From NCBI GenBank assembly GCA_002914845.1, contig JXTC01000059.1:539703-603702 (forward strand): a stretch of DNA of 64,000 nucleotides, in the 5' to 3' direction. Position numbers and translations under genes: made by a program. The first letter of the stretch is position 1; each line of letters starts with the position of its first letter. The notes beneath the pieces are model-generated. The model was not told the DNA's origin. It worked only from the letters and a program-made list of their open reading frames with translations, and ran no database searches. The DNA comes from Trema orientale (lineage: Eukaryota; Streptophyta; Magnoliopsida; Rosales; Cannabaceae). Of the stretch, positions 24,601 through 34,574 are shown in pieces.

Positions 24601-25360
24601 TCAAAATTCTTTTAAACTGATAATCAGCATTTAAAAATCATTTCTTACTGTCAAATTAATCTTTAGATTTCTTTTCACACACATTGAAGATATTACTCGA
24701 TTTCTTAGATACTAAAAATTCTATACATGTGCTTTTCCTACCTGTTATTGGTTTTTATGATTTCAGGGAATTTTTTAAAGGAACGTTTATCTTTAATTTA
24801 ATGGATATATTCTCCTCTCCCAAAAAATAATAAGAAAACTTTCATGCTACATCATAATATTACTAATGAGAAAATTACGAATAACATTTAGTATTTTCCT
24901 AATTATAATATTAGAAAACTTCATTCCAATTACATAATATTACTAAAGAAAATATTAGTTTAATGTGTAAATTAATATATCCGTATTATAAAAAAATTAT
25001 AAAAGAGAAAAAAAAATTGTTATAAGAAGAAACTGAAGTCGAAGAAGGTTCCCGACCAAGCTTAATTTGGGACGATAGATGGCAAAAAGATGATCAATGC
25101 TGGAGAGTGCATTCTCGAAATTCTTGTCCATAGTTCATATGTATAATATCTATTTACTTGGATTGAGTAAATATCAATTATATGCTTTTACCTATTAGTT
25201 ATTATAATTTTTGGGAAATAATTCTTTTTAGCAATATTTATAAATTAAAAAATATAAACAATTATCTTATTTCACGCCAACAGTGTTTTCCAAATTATAT
25301 ATTTAAAAAAAAAAAAAAACCGCCATTTAAACAATTTTTATTTTCGTTTTCTTTAATTTC
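21660..25360. other. AT-rich intergenic region
   Basis: No supported gene. A 72-codon ORF at 21,997-22,215 is not recognised. A trace of the FtsH-block flank occurs at 22,545-22,620 (gagatgtgac, then gtaagaatatgttacgtatc). Around 24,440 the minus strand carries a TATA-like tatataaaca within sequence that might be a decayed LTR. The rest is homopolymer-rich. Confidence 0.5.
22545..22620 (+). pseudogene. Trace of FtsH exon end and donor, copy E
   Basis: The words gggagatgtgac.ggagactagtaagaatatgttacgtatcattatg match the end of copy B (gggagatttgactggcaagtaagaatatgctatgtatcattatg) over about 45 bases. It is only the exon tail and the intron start, but marks a further copy of the duplicated block. 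Confidence 0.6.
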
Positions 25361-25364
25361 CAGG

Positions 25365-25372
25365 TATATATA
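25365..25372 (+). promoter_or_regulatory. TATA box of the F-box gene at 25,450
   Basis: A tatatata run lies about 80 bp before the start codon in an otherwise mixed context, followed by a pyrimidine-rich leader (ctctctttctttcccc). Position and surroundings fit a plant core promoter with a short leader. Confidence 0.6.
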
Positions 25373-25449
25373 GAAAACGATTCTCCTTTGACCTCTCTTT
25401 CTTTCCCCTGTAATAGACTCAGCAGAGCAGACCTAGCTTTGAGCAAGAA

Positions 25450-26700
25450 ATGGTGAAAAGACGATCTATCTCTAAAACTGCAGCCTCGAAACTCATCTCC
25501 ATTCTTAACAATGATCTACTACTGGAAGTGTTCCTTCGTCTCCCTCATCGGCGATCTTTGATCCAATGTAGCATCGTTTGTAAGCGTTGGTTTTATGTGA
25601 TTTCTCACCCTCAATTCAGTCGCAGATTCTTTGAATATCAAAACTATAAACGATCTTCGGATTCTTCATCATACTACTCCTCCCTGCCCTACACCATTTT
25701 GTTTAGAACCTCTCGCAACACCCGTAGACCGTTAGGCGAAATAGTTTCCAAGAAATCAGAGATTCTTCAGGGAATACAATATGAAACTACTTTGCCTCCG
25801 AATTCAAGCATAAGGGCGTCCTTTGAGGATTTATTGCTGCTGTGTCGAGATTGGAAAGAGTATTGCATCTACAATCCACTTACCAGGCAGTTGCTTTGGC
25901 TCCCTGATGCTCCCAGTCCAAGAAACCACCTCGAAAAATGCGGGTTTGTGAGTGAGCTCATGAACAATGGTCAATACCGGTTTAAGGTCCTGCTAATCAT
26001 CAAGTATTCTGATAAAGAGAATGATGATTGTGTACTTGATGGGGCAACATTTTGTTCGGAGACTGGAAAATGGAGCAAAGCAGTTTTCTCATTTCCAAAG
26101 ACATTGGCTCCCGGGTATAAAACTTTTGAAGATTTTGTTGTGAGTAATGGAATACTATACTCCCTAGTAGATGCGGGTGATGTCAAAGGATTTGTTGCGT
26201 TCGATCTGTCCACGGATTGTACTAGTAAAGATGATGAGCGAAAACAATGCCATTTCATAGAGCTGCCCATCAACTTTGGCCGTGGCTGGCGGGCTTCCCG
26301 CGATAAAGTATGCTATGGAGTAGTCCAGGGTCAGCTGCGGTTGTCACAAATGGTTAAAATGAAAAGAGAATATGATTTGAAAATTTGGGAGTTGGATTGT
26401 AAAAACATTGATTATGTGTACTGGGTTATGTTGCATCGGGTTAGGTTGAAAACGGAAAAGAAAGCTAGCATGGGTGTGGCAGCTTTTCATCCAAACAATG
26501 CGGATGTAATTTTCATGTTGCGCAACCAAGAGCTCTACAAGTACGAGATCGGAAAAGAAAGGTACCGTGTTGGCGAACTTCGGGGTCCAGATTTGCCATT
26601 GCGAAAGTATCTAATTGAAGACTTTTTCAGATTCTTCCAAGCATTCACTGTTGTGTATCCTCCGTGGCCTACACTAATTCCTGTACTCTCAAATGTTTAA
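25450..26700 (+). CDS. F-box protein, intact, single exon
   Basis: 416 residues without introns. The F-box spans about residues 16-60 (NDLLLEVFLRLPHRRS, then CSIVCKRWFYVISHPQF), the Skp1-binding module that would place the protein in an SCF ubiquitin ligase. A short basic start (MVKRR) precedes it. The rest resembles the plant F-box-associated region: CIYNPLTRQLLWLPDAP (about 139-155), FCSETGKWSKAVFSFP (about 201-216), LRLSQMVK (296-303), VAAFHPNNADVIFML (343-357) and a terminal PPWPT. This part is predicted to form a beta-propeller-like substrate-binding domain; the substrate is unknown. The start agrees with the family N-terminus at 21,343. It is the least damaged member besides the 39,677 gene. 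Expression is not shown by sequence. Confidence 0.93.
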   Translation: MVKRRSISKTAASKLISILNNDLLLEVFLRLPHRRSLIQCSIVCKRWFYVISHPQFSRRFFEYQNYKRSSDSSSYYSSLPYTILFRTSRNTRRPLGEIVSKKSEILQGIQYETTLPPNSSIRASFEDLLLLCRDWKEYCIYNPLTRQLLWLPDAPSPRNHLEKCGFVSELMNNGQYRFKVLLIIKYSDKENDDCVLDGATFCSETGKWSKAVFSFPKTLAPGYKTFEDFVVSNGILYSLVDAGDVKGFVAFDLSTDCTSKDDERKQCHFIELPINFGRGWRASRDKVCYGVVQGQLRLSQMVKMKREYDLKIWELDCKNIDYVYWVMLHRVRLKTEKKASMGVAAFHPNNADVIFMLRNQELYKYEIGKERYRVGELRGPDLPLRKYLIEDFFRFFQAFTVVYPPWPTLIPVLSNV

Positions 26701-27100
26701 AACATGAAAACATGTCTACCTTCCAATTTTTTTATTGTCTAAATGCCACTAGATTTGTTTTTCGTTTTTTTCTTTTTTCGATCTGTCGTTTGATGTTATC
26801 AGTTTTAACGTTTAAGTTGTTAATGACAATAGTACTATTTGTTACAATTTGATATAAATCGTTATTTCCTTTTCTCTGATATTCCCGTGCATTTTGAAGT
26901 TTCTTAATTTTGTATTTAATTAATTGTCTATCAAGTATCTATGTTTTGGGTTTAGAATTAGCTCAAGGACTGGTTTTCAAATGTACTAATACATTTTGTC
27001 TAACTACAATAGAAAAGCTCTATAAGGACCTTAATTGTTTGAAAGACATATATAAGAAAATATAATCCTTCAAAAAAAAAAAAAAATTAACAATTCTAAA
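26701..27100 (+). other. 3' flank of the F-box gene
   Basis: T-rich sequence similar in style and wording to the 3' flank of the gene at 39,677 (gttgttag-type words, ttgtatct, tttatg). It probably contains the 3' untranslated region. No other gene. Confidence 0.45.
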
Positions 27101-27476
27101 CGAGCTTATCAATCAGCATCGATCACACTTCAATTGTCCAGATAGAGATTCCAAAGTGCCTACATGGTCACTTTCCTACCGACATATTAAATTCTGATTT
27201 GCATTTTTGGCAATATACCAATAGAAAACAACGAATGCGAACAAGATCCAAAGATTTGTTCGAACTTACAGATGAGTGAAGCTTGAAAACACTAGAGATG
27301 CACAAAATAACGCATGATAATAATATACCGTATATTTCGTAAGTGATGGATTGATATATCATCTGCAATATCGTTATCACTTGACAACTATCCGGTCATA
27401 TACACAATAACACATGAGACATCAGGCGGTTTATCCTGCCACAAAAAGATCATTTACTACGTATTTTTCATAAAAA

Positions 27477-27860
27477 TTCGATGCAGCAATTAATATGGTG
27501 AATAACAATGTAGGTCTTGGAGCTATATTGTTAAAATTAGTAAGGGAGAATTTGTGGCCCCTGTAGCTAGGGACATATTATGGGATCATTAATTGGTGCT
27601 GATTTATCTGAAGCAATGTCCAGTAGAAAAGGTGTTCGTGTACGGCTTGAAGTTGGATTTGGGCCATTGGTGACCGAATCCGATTGCTTTCCTGTCATGA
27701 TCAACCTTCTTATAGTGGAATATCACTTACAGAATTGGAGCTGATTATTCAAGATATATATGTACCAAAGATTGAGCTTCTTGCCCTTTTTCCTATATCC
27801 CTCTTCAGTGTGAGGAGGTAGGCCACAGAATTGCAAAATGGTCTGTATCATAGATACATG
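27477..27860 (+). pseudogene. RNase H-like (RVT_3 type) domain fragment
   Basis: The reading FDAAINMVNNNVGLGAI opens the domain, with its first catalytic Asp. It is followed in other frames by GPLVTESDCFPV-like sequence (compare the VESDCLSVV motif), then ISLTELELIIQDI and a broken N-R-(V/I)-A-K end (compare the ANRVAHELAKLS motif). Such domains occur at the end of plant LINEs and in stand-alone RNase H-like genes. It has several frameshifts and stops. It lies inside the copied DDR4 intron, so it arrived after that copy was made. Confidence 0.75.
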
Positions 27861-27863
27861 TCG

Positions 27864-27920
27864 TGATCATTGTTTGGAATTTATTTTCGTATCTATGATC
27901 ATTGTTTGGAATTTATTTTC
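27864..27920 (+). repeat. Small tandem duplication, 32-bp period
   Basis: The 25-base word tgatcattgtttggaattta(ttttc) occurs at 27,864 and 27,896 without differences, at the end of the RNase H-like fragment. Confidence 0.9.
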
Positions 27921-28768
27921 TGTACGAAATTGTCTTCATTACATTCCTAACGAAGCAATTTTTAATTTCAAAAAGAAAAAGTCAACACCAAAAATTAATT
28001 CAGCCAAAAATTTTTACGTTTTTGAATTGTAAATTCGAAAGGAAAATAAAAAATTCAATTTACATGTCTTTTTCATGTCCTGGTTGGCTATGCAATGTCA
28101 TTAAAGGATTGCTCCTTGGTCTATCGATCGGTCACAAACAGAGGATATCCCTTATGCACATTCATCTAAAGAGAAACTTAACATAACAATAAATTATGGA
28201 TGGGAACAGTCACAAAGGATGAAGCCTTATAAGCGAGAAAAATAAGGGATAATTACAAAAACCTCTCCTCGGTAACAAAAAGAGGATATCAATTATGCAC
28301 ATTCTCTTCACAAAGAATGTTCTCCGGCGGATTTTTTTATCCACCTTGGAGCTGATATTTGGGAGAGAATGACTTTCCTTTTGGATGTACCTATAGTGAA
28401 GAGAAGTTCATACATGTTCCCCTACGGGACTATGTACGTGTTTATCTTGTCAACAATGGCACTGAGACCATTTATTTTGGCATTGGAATTAAGGCCCTTA
28501 ACCAGTAATGCCTACGTTACTCACTCGGGGTCGTTGGCATTATTTCAACACACAGATATTAGTTCAATCACAAATCGAATACATACAGGTCTGTCAATAC
28601 ATATACTCAACTCATTCTTCGTCCAACAGATCATCTCAAACGTTAGGTATCCATACTACGTTTTAGATCGCAAATGGTTTGATTTCGATGTCTATAACTA
28701 CGAAAAATCTTGGAATACAATTAACACACCAATTGCTGTTAATCCTGACGTGAATAATTATAAGTTAC

Positions 28769-28950
28769 TGTTAAGAGTTAGTTAAGATTGTTAGAGATTG
28801 TAACCATTTGCTTATTGATTGTTAAGTTTGTTAGAAGGCTATTAACTCTGTTTTAACAATGGAGATCAGCTTAGCTACTATATAAACTCTTGTATACTTT
28901 GTTTTCTAATAAAAAAGTTTGATCATTCCTAATCTTTAAGTTTCTTTACA
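28769..28950 (+). repeat. 5' LTR of copia element 2
   Basis: 182 bp from tgttaagagttag to tttctttaca. It contains a TATA-like actatataaactc near 28,880, placed as a transcription start would need. Confidence 0.95.
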
Positions 28951-28966
28951 TGGTATCAGAGCAGCC
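28951..28966 (+). other. Primer binding site of copia element 2
   Basis: tggtatcagagcagcc directly after the LTR; the first 12 bases are the standard complement to initiator tRNA-Met. Confidence 0.92.
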
Positions 28967-29039
28967 ATTATCGTTCTTACAAGTTCTTCAGCATTCATCC
29001 ATTGTGTCCATTGTATCTACTCCAGCAGTTTCAGCTTCT

Positions 29040-32000
29040 TCTCATTTTGTTCCAGTTGTTTTCTCGTACTCTTTATCTAATAAACTCGATTCTACCAACT
29101 ATCTTCTCTGGCGTCAATAAGTCAATGCAGTAAATTGTTGTGTAACTTTCAAAGCTTCATCTCCTCTATTGTGATTCCTCCATTGTTGTATCTCGATGAA
29201 GCTGATCGTGTCACTGGCAAGGTTAATCAAGCTTTTCTTGAATGGGACCAGCAAGATCAGTTGTTATTCTCTATGACTGAGTCCATTCTCACTCGACTCG
29301 TTAGGTGTGAGACCTCAGCTCAGGTATGGAGTACTCTAGAAACCTAGTTTGCTGCTCAAACAAAAGCCAAAATTGATCAATTCAAAACTCAATTGACTCA
29401 ATTAAAGAAAGGTTCTCTCTCTGTTAATGAGTATCTGCTAAAGATTAAAGCTCTTGTTGATCAACTTGCCTCTATTGGCTGTCATATGAGTACTAAAGAT
29501 CACATTGATGTGATTTTCAATGGTCACATCCAATGGTCTCTCATCTGATTATGATATCTTTATCATTTCTGTGAATTCTCGTTTGGACTCATACACTGTT
29601 GCTGAAATTGAGTCCTTATTGCTATCTCAAGAGCATCGGATTGAAACGAATCTTACTGGTCTTGATTCAGCTTCTACAAATTTAGCTAATGCTAAGTCTG
29701 GTTCCTCAAATTTCTACAATTACACTCCTTTTAATGGCTCTCGTGCTCAATTTCCTGGCCATTTCAACAATGGAGATCGATTTAGTTCTCATTTTGGTCG
29801 AGGCAACAATGCTGATTAGCGTGGTCATTGGAATCCCACCTGGAATCCATATGCTGGAAACAAGTCTAATGGTCGAGCTTCGTCAAGTTCATCTGGTCCA
29901 CAGCCTCAGTGTCAATTATATGGCAAATTAGGTCATATTGCTTTCAAGTGTTATCAAAGGTTCAATACTGCTTATCCTGGTTATCAGAGTTCTGGCAATT
30001 CAAGTTCTCCTATGATAGCAATGCTTACCGCTACCTCAGAATTTGTGGCTGATCTAGCTTGGTACCCAGACTCAGGTGCTACTAATCATCGTACCGCTGA
30101 TGAAAGTAACTTACTGCAGAAAGAACCATACTATGGTCCTGAGCAAATTCATATGGGTGATAGAGCAGGTCTTAATATTCATCATATTGGCCAGTATGTA
30201 TTTTCTCCACCCTCTATAGCTAAGTCTCTTGTTCTTAATCAATTGTTACATGTTCCCTCTGTAACAAAGAATCTTATACGTGTATCTAGATTTACTCGTG
30301 ACAACAATTGCTTTTTTGAATTTCATTCTAACTACTGTCCTGTTAAAGACCAGTTTTCTAAAACTGTCTTGATGAGAGGGATGCTTAGCAATAGTCTCTA
30401 TGTGTTTCCTCAATTAGTTCTCTCCAATTGTTCCTCATCACGTGTTCTGTCCTCTTTGAATTTCAATGATTATAATATGTCACAAATTTCGTTATCTAGA
30501 CACTCTAATTCATTGTTTCATTTGTGGCATAGCAGATTGGGTCATCCATCTGCCAAGATTGTTCAACATGTACTTACTCATTGTAACATCTCAAATATTA
30601 ATAAAATAGTTTTTGATTTTTGTACACCATGTTGTCTTGGTAAAAGTAATAGTTTTCATTTCCTACTTCTCACACTCAATACACTAAGCTTTTATAGTTA
30701 GTTCATTCTGATCTCTAGGGTCTTGCCCATGTTGTTTCCTCTAATGGATACAAGTATTATATCAGTTTTATTGATGCCTACTCTAGATACACTTCGGTCT
30801 ATTTGTTACGTGCCAAGTCTGATGCTTTTCAAACCTTTGTTAACTTTAAAACTCTTGTTGAGAATCAATTTAATCATAAGATTCAGGCTATACAGACAGA
30901 TTAGGGTGGTGAGTTTCAAGCTTTGATAGATTTTCTCATTACTAATAGTATTGATCACAAGGTATCATGTCCTACCACTTATGAGCAGAATGGTGTTGCA
31001 AAACATAAGCACAGGCATTTAATTGAATATGCTTTAACTCTTTTAGCTTATACTTCTTTGCCACTTAAATTTTGGGATGAGGCAGTTCATGCATCTGCAT
31101 TTCTTATCAATCATTTGCCTTCTAGCGTGTTGTCTGGTGCTGTTCCACTTAAGGTGCTATTTGGTAAAGATCCAGATTATACACAGTTATGGGTTTTTGG
31201 TTGCTCGTGTTTTCCTAACCTACGAACTTATAATACTCATAAGCTACAATACAGATCTACTGAGTGTACCTTTCTTAGCTACAGTTTTTAACATAAAAGG
31301 TACAAATGTCTAGCTCCATCTGGCAAAATTTATATCTCTTGAGATGTGACTTTTAATGAAGTTTCTTTTCCTTATGCTCAAAGTTTCTCCTCAACATCAT
31401 CCATACCAGATTCTGGTTTGCAGTCTCCTTCATCATCATTACCCTCTACTCTACTTGTACCACCATCACACTTATCTTCATCATCTTCGAATGTTCCTTC
31501 TTCAGTTCAGCCTGTAACAACACTGTCTACTAACAACCATTCTCCAGATCTTGCATCAGTTTCTTCTACAGAGCTTCCTGTTGCTGTCACATCTAGCGCC
31601 ATTCCTGATACATCTATTGCTGGTTTTGATGTTCTTGTTGCTGCAGCTCATACTGAACCTATTGTATCTATTCATTTAGCTAACACACATCCCATGAGAA
31701 CAAGAGCTAAAGATGGCATTCTTAAGCCTAAAGTGTTTATGGCTTCCAAAAAACCTCTTACTGTTAATGATGCTTTACAAGATCCATCCTGGAAAGCTGC
31801 TATGACTAGGAATTTGCTGCACTTCAAAGGAATTAGACCTGGTCTCTTATGCCTTTACCTCTAAATAGGAGAGCTATTGGTTGTAAGTGGATTTTTCGAC
31901 TTAAAGAAAATCCCGATGGCTCTATTTTGAAGTATAAAGCCCGCTTAATAGCTAAGGGCTTCCTTCAGTTACCAGGTTTTGATTTTACTGAAACCTTTAG

Positions 32001-33250
32001 TCCTATAGTTAAACCTACTACTATCCGAGTAGTTCTTACTGTTGCTTTGTCCAAAGGATGGTGCATTCATCAACTTGATGTTAACAATACATTCCTTAAT
32101 GGAGTGCTTCATGAGGAAGTCTACATTCATCAACCACCTGGTTTTAAGGATTCATCACAACCACATCTTGTTTGCAAGCTTCATAAGGCTTTATATGGTC
32201 TCAAGCAAGTTCTTAGAGCTTAGTTTGAAAAACTAAGTCATGCCTTATGTAATTTTGGTTTTATTTCCAACAAATCTAATCACTCTTTGTTTCTTCGGAT
32301 CACTTCAGCTCACACTACCTTTGTACTTGTTTATGTCGATGACATAATTGTCACTGGTAGTTGTGTCAAGACTATCTAGTAACTCATTCTCAGCTGAATA
32401 CCAGTTTTGCTCTCAAAGATCTTGGTGTCTTGAATTACTTTCTCAGTATTCAAGTGGAGCATACAAAAGATGGTGGTTTGCATCTGTCCCAGACCAAGTA
32501 TCTTACTGATCTTCTTTGCAAAGCCAAGATGCAATTTGGTAATGGTCTCCTAACCCCCATGACTGGTGGGGAAAAGCTCTTAGCCTATGGCAGTGATCCT
32601 ATTCAAGAACCTCAGCTGTATAGGAGCCTAGTTGGGGCGTTTCAGTATGCTACTATTACTCGACCTGAACTTAGCTATGCAGTGAATAAGGTGTGCCAAT
32701 ATATGCAAACTCGTCTTGTTTCTCATTGGAAAACAGTCAAACGCATTTTAAGGTATGTTAAAGCTACTCTGGACTATGGCTTACACCTTCGAAAAGGAGA
32801 TACTCTTGAACTTACAGGGTATTGTGATGCGGATTAGGCATCAGATCCTAATGATAGGCGATCTACATCAGGCTTTTGCGTTTATCTAGGACCTAATCTG
32901 ATTACATGGAGTTCCAAGAAGCAAAATACAGTTTCTCGGTCTAGCACTGAAGTAGAGTACTGGAGCCCAGCTAATGTTACTACTGAGATTGTCTGGTTGC
33001 AGTCTTTACTTTCTGAGTTGTAGGTTCCTCTGCCTAGAGCTCCAATAGTGTGGTGCAACAATCTCAGTAAAGTTCTTATGTCTGCAAATCCTGTGTTGCA
33101 TGCTCGGACAAAGCATATTGAGCTGGATATGTATTTTGTACGAGAGAGAGTTCTCAAGAAGCAGCTGGTAGTTAAACATGTGCCATCTCAGGAATAAAAT
33201 GCAGACATTTTTACTAAAGCTTTAGCTAGTATCAGATTCCTATTTCTAAG
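29040..33250 (+). pseudogene. Gag-Pol polyprotein of copia element 2, broken
   Basis: Recognisable parts are gag (29,135-29,815, with SLSVNEYLLKIKAL), a zinc knuckle remnant near 29,910 and the protease site DSGATNH near 30,070. The integrase has LWHSRLGHPS and CTPCCLGKS near 30,520-30,650, then EQNGVAKHKHRHL. The RT has GCKWIFRLKENPDGS, QLDVNNTFLNG, LYGLKQ and YVDDIIVTG near 32,333. RNase H has YCDAD, SSKKQNT and HIELDMYFVRE. Stops interrupt it near 29,346, 29,547, 30,717, 30,902, 32,221, 32,377 and 32,836, with frameshifts around 32,370. Several stops are TAG where Trp or Gln is expected. Confidence 0.93.
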
Positions 33251-33298
33251 AGACAAACTTAGAGTAAAACAATTATCTACTCTAAGTTTGAGAGGGGC

Positions 33299-33480
33299 TG
33301 TTAAGAATTAGTTAAGATTGTTAGAGATTGTAACTACCTGCTTATTGACTGTTAAGTTTGTTAGAAGGCTGTTGTCTCTATCTTAACAACTGAGATCAGC
33401 TTAGCTACTATATAAACTCTTGTATACTCTGTTTTCTAATAACAAAATTTGATCATTCCCAATCTTTAAGTTTCTTTACA
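33299..33480 (+). repeat. 3' LTR of copia element 2
   Basis: Same length and ends as the 5' LTR. It is preceded by a purine stretch (agtttgagagggg). Confidence 0.95.
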
Positions 33481-33528
33481 GTTACCAATCCAAAGTCATG
33501 AGTACTGCCATTATACCAACAAATGCCA

Positions 33529-33606
33529 GAGATCCTTTAGATAAACTTGCATTGTAAATTGTAATGTATTTGTTGATGAAGTTGCTGTGGGACTACAAAG
33601 ATACTG
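33529..33606 (+). pseudogene. FtsH exon fragment, copy C
   Basis: gatcctttagataaacttgc, then tttgttgatgaagttgctgtg and acaaagatactgg follow copy A base by base with small changes, reading FVDEVAVG for the Walker B stretch. About 75 bp survive, squeezed between the malectin fragment and an F-box pseudogene. Confidence 0.7.
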
Positions 33607-34574
33607 GTTGTCTTTACAATCCAGCACACATTGTTGTCTTTACAATCCAACTCACAAACTTTCAAAATAAATGCCCTGTTAGTATTTTTAACCAACTGTG
33701 ACAACCGCAGCTGGCCTTGGACCACTCCTAAGTGTATATTGCCCCGGCGACAAGCCCTCCAACAATGGTCAAAGTCGACGGGAAGGTCAATGAAACGGCA
33801 TCCTAATTTTGAATTATCTTTAGTACTATTACTGTCCATGGACAATGCAGCAATTCCTTTGACCTCAATCTTTTTTATAATAGGGAGTAGAGAATCCCAT
33901 TATTGCTTGCTACAAAATCATCAAAAAAAAAAAATCCACATCAAGAGTGTGTGAAACCAGATTTTTTATTTGCTGCTCCATTCTCTGGTCACCGAATGAA
34001 AAATTGCTGATTCGAGTACATATTCATGATTCTCATTATTCCAAAAATTCCTATTTTTCTGAAATTTGATGATAAGCAGGACCCTGAAGCTGTATTTACC
34101 ATTGATATTGGTACTATATCCCCAGTCGTTCTTGAGCTCACACAAGAATCCACAATCTTCGTACTCGCTTTCGGGACCACCTGGCAGCCAAAACTGCTGC
34201 TTCGTGAGTGGATTTAAGATGCAAAACTAGCAATAAATTGTCAAACGACGCCCTTATATTGCCGTAACCTTAGGTATAATACTCACATGCAAATCATACG
34301 ACGATGATGATGGTTGCTTTCCATGAAGAATTATTGACTTCTTGGAAACTATTTCAGCTCGTGCTCTAAACCTGAAGGGAGGAGATCTAAACAAAATGGT
34401 GTAGGGCAACGAGGAGTCAGAATTAGAACGTTTATGGTTGTGATATTCAAAGAATTTGCGAATAAATCGAGTGTGAGAAATCAAAGAAAACCAATGCTTA
34501 CAGACAGTGTAGGGCAAGGATGAGTCAGAATTATTAATAATCAAACTACTCATTATTATGCTTTTTTTAACCAA
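33600..34574 (-). pseudogene. F-box gene, minus strand, rearranged F-box
   Basis: From right to left the frames give VCKHWFSLISHTRF, HNHKRSNSDSSLPYTILF and AEIVSKKSIILHGKQPSS, then shifted pieces of the central part, then SMDSNSTKDN, FIDLPVDFDHCWRACR and GQLRLSQLVK. The F-box start is missing. In its place is a second copy of the NSDSSLPYT segment joined to VCKHWF, so the domain is scrambled. The nearest relative in the window is the 20,030-21,343 pseudogene (same NSTK and HNHKR wording). The C-terminal end is cut at about 33,600. Confidence 0.87.

Larger units (their letters stand above)
27100..28230 (-). pseudogene. Decayed copy of DDR4 downstream and intron sequence
   Basis: Three colinear matches tie this segment to the DDR4 region. 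Positions 27,100-27,265 match 42,440-42,600 (ctgatttgcat, aacaagatccaaag). Positions 27,350-27,470 match 44,400-44,525 (catctgcaatatc, acacatgagacatcaggc, cctgccac.a.aagatcat), which includes the acceptor of exon 10. Positions 28,080-28,230 match 44,665-44,840 (gttggctatgca, aataaattatgga, aaggatgaagcc). Exons 11-12 are missing, exon 10 is worn away, and an RNase H-like fragment is inserted at about 27,477. Confidence 0.75.
28769..33480 (+). mobile_element. Ty1/copia retrotransposon 2, complete but decayed
   Basis: LTRs of 182 bp each (28,769-28,950 and 33,299-33,480), with TG...CA ends, are bracketed by the 5-bp duplication GTTAC (28,764-28,768 and 33,481-33,485). A canonical primer binding site follows the left LTR. 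Internal order is gag, protease, integrase, RT, RNase H, as in copia. A hand count gives about 16 differences between the LTRs (around 91% identity), so it is older than element 1. The gag wording (QDQLL, SLSVNEYLLKIK) fits the Ale/RE1-like group, an inference. Confidence 0.96.
28330..33530 (+). pseudogene. Malectin-like receptor kinase fragment split by copia 2
   Basis: The left part reads FFIHLGADIWERMTF, then FILALELRPLTSNAYVT, SGSLALFQ and YYVLDRKWFDF. These are hallmarks of the extracellular malectin-like domain of LRR receptor kinases (LELRPL, SGSL, DR.W). The right part resumes exactly after the element at 33,481 as K-V-M-S-T-A-I-I-P-T-N-A, the next conserved stretch of the same domain. 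The copia insertion lies between them with a GTTAC duplication. No signal peptide, LRR, transmembrane or kinase part is present. The fragment then joins FtsH sequence near 33,530. Confidence 0.85.
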
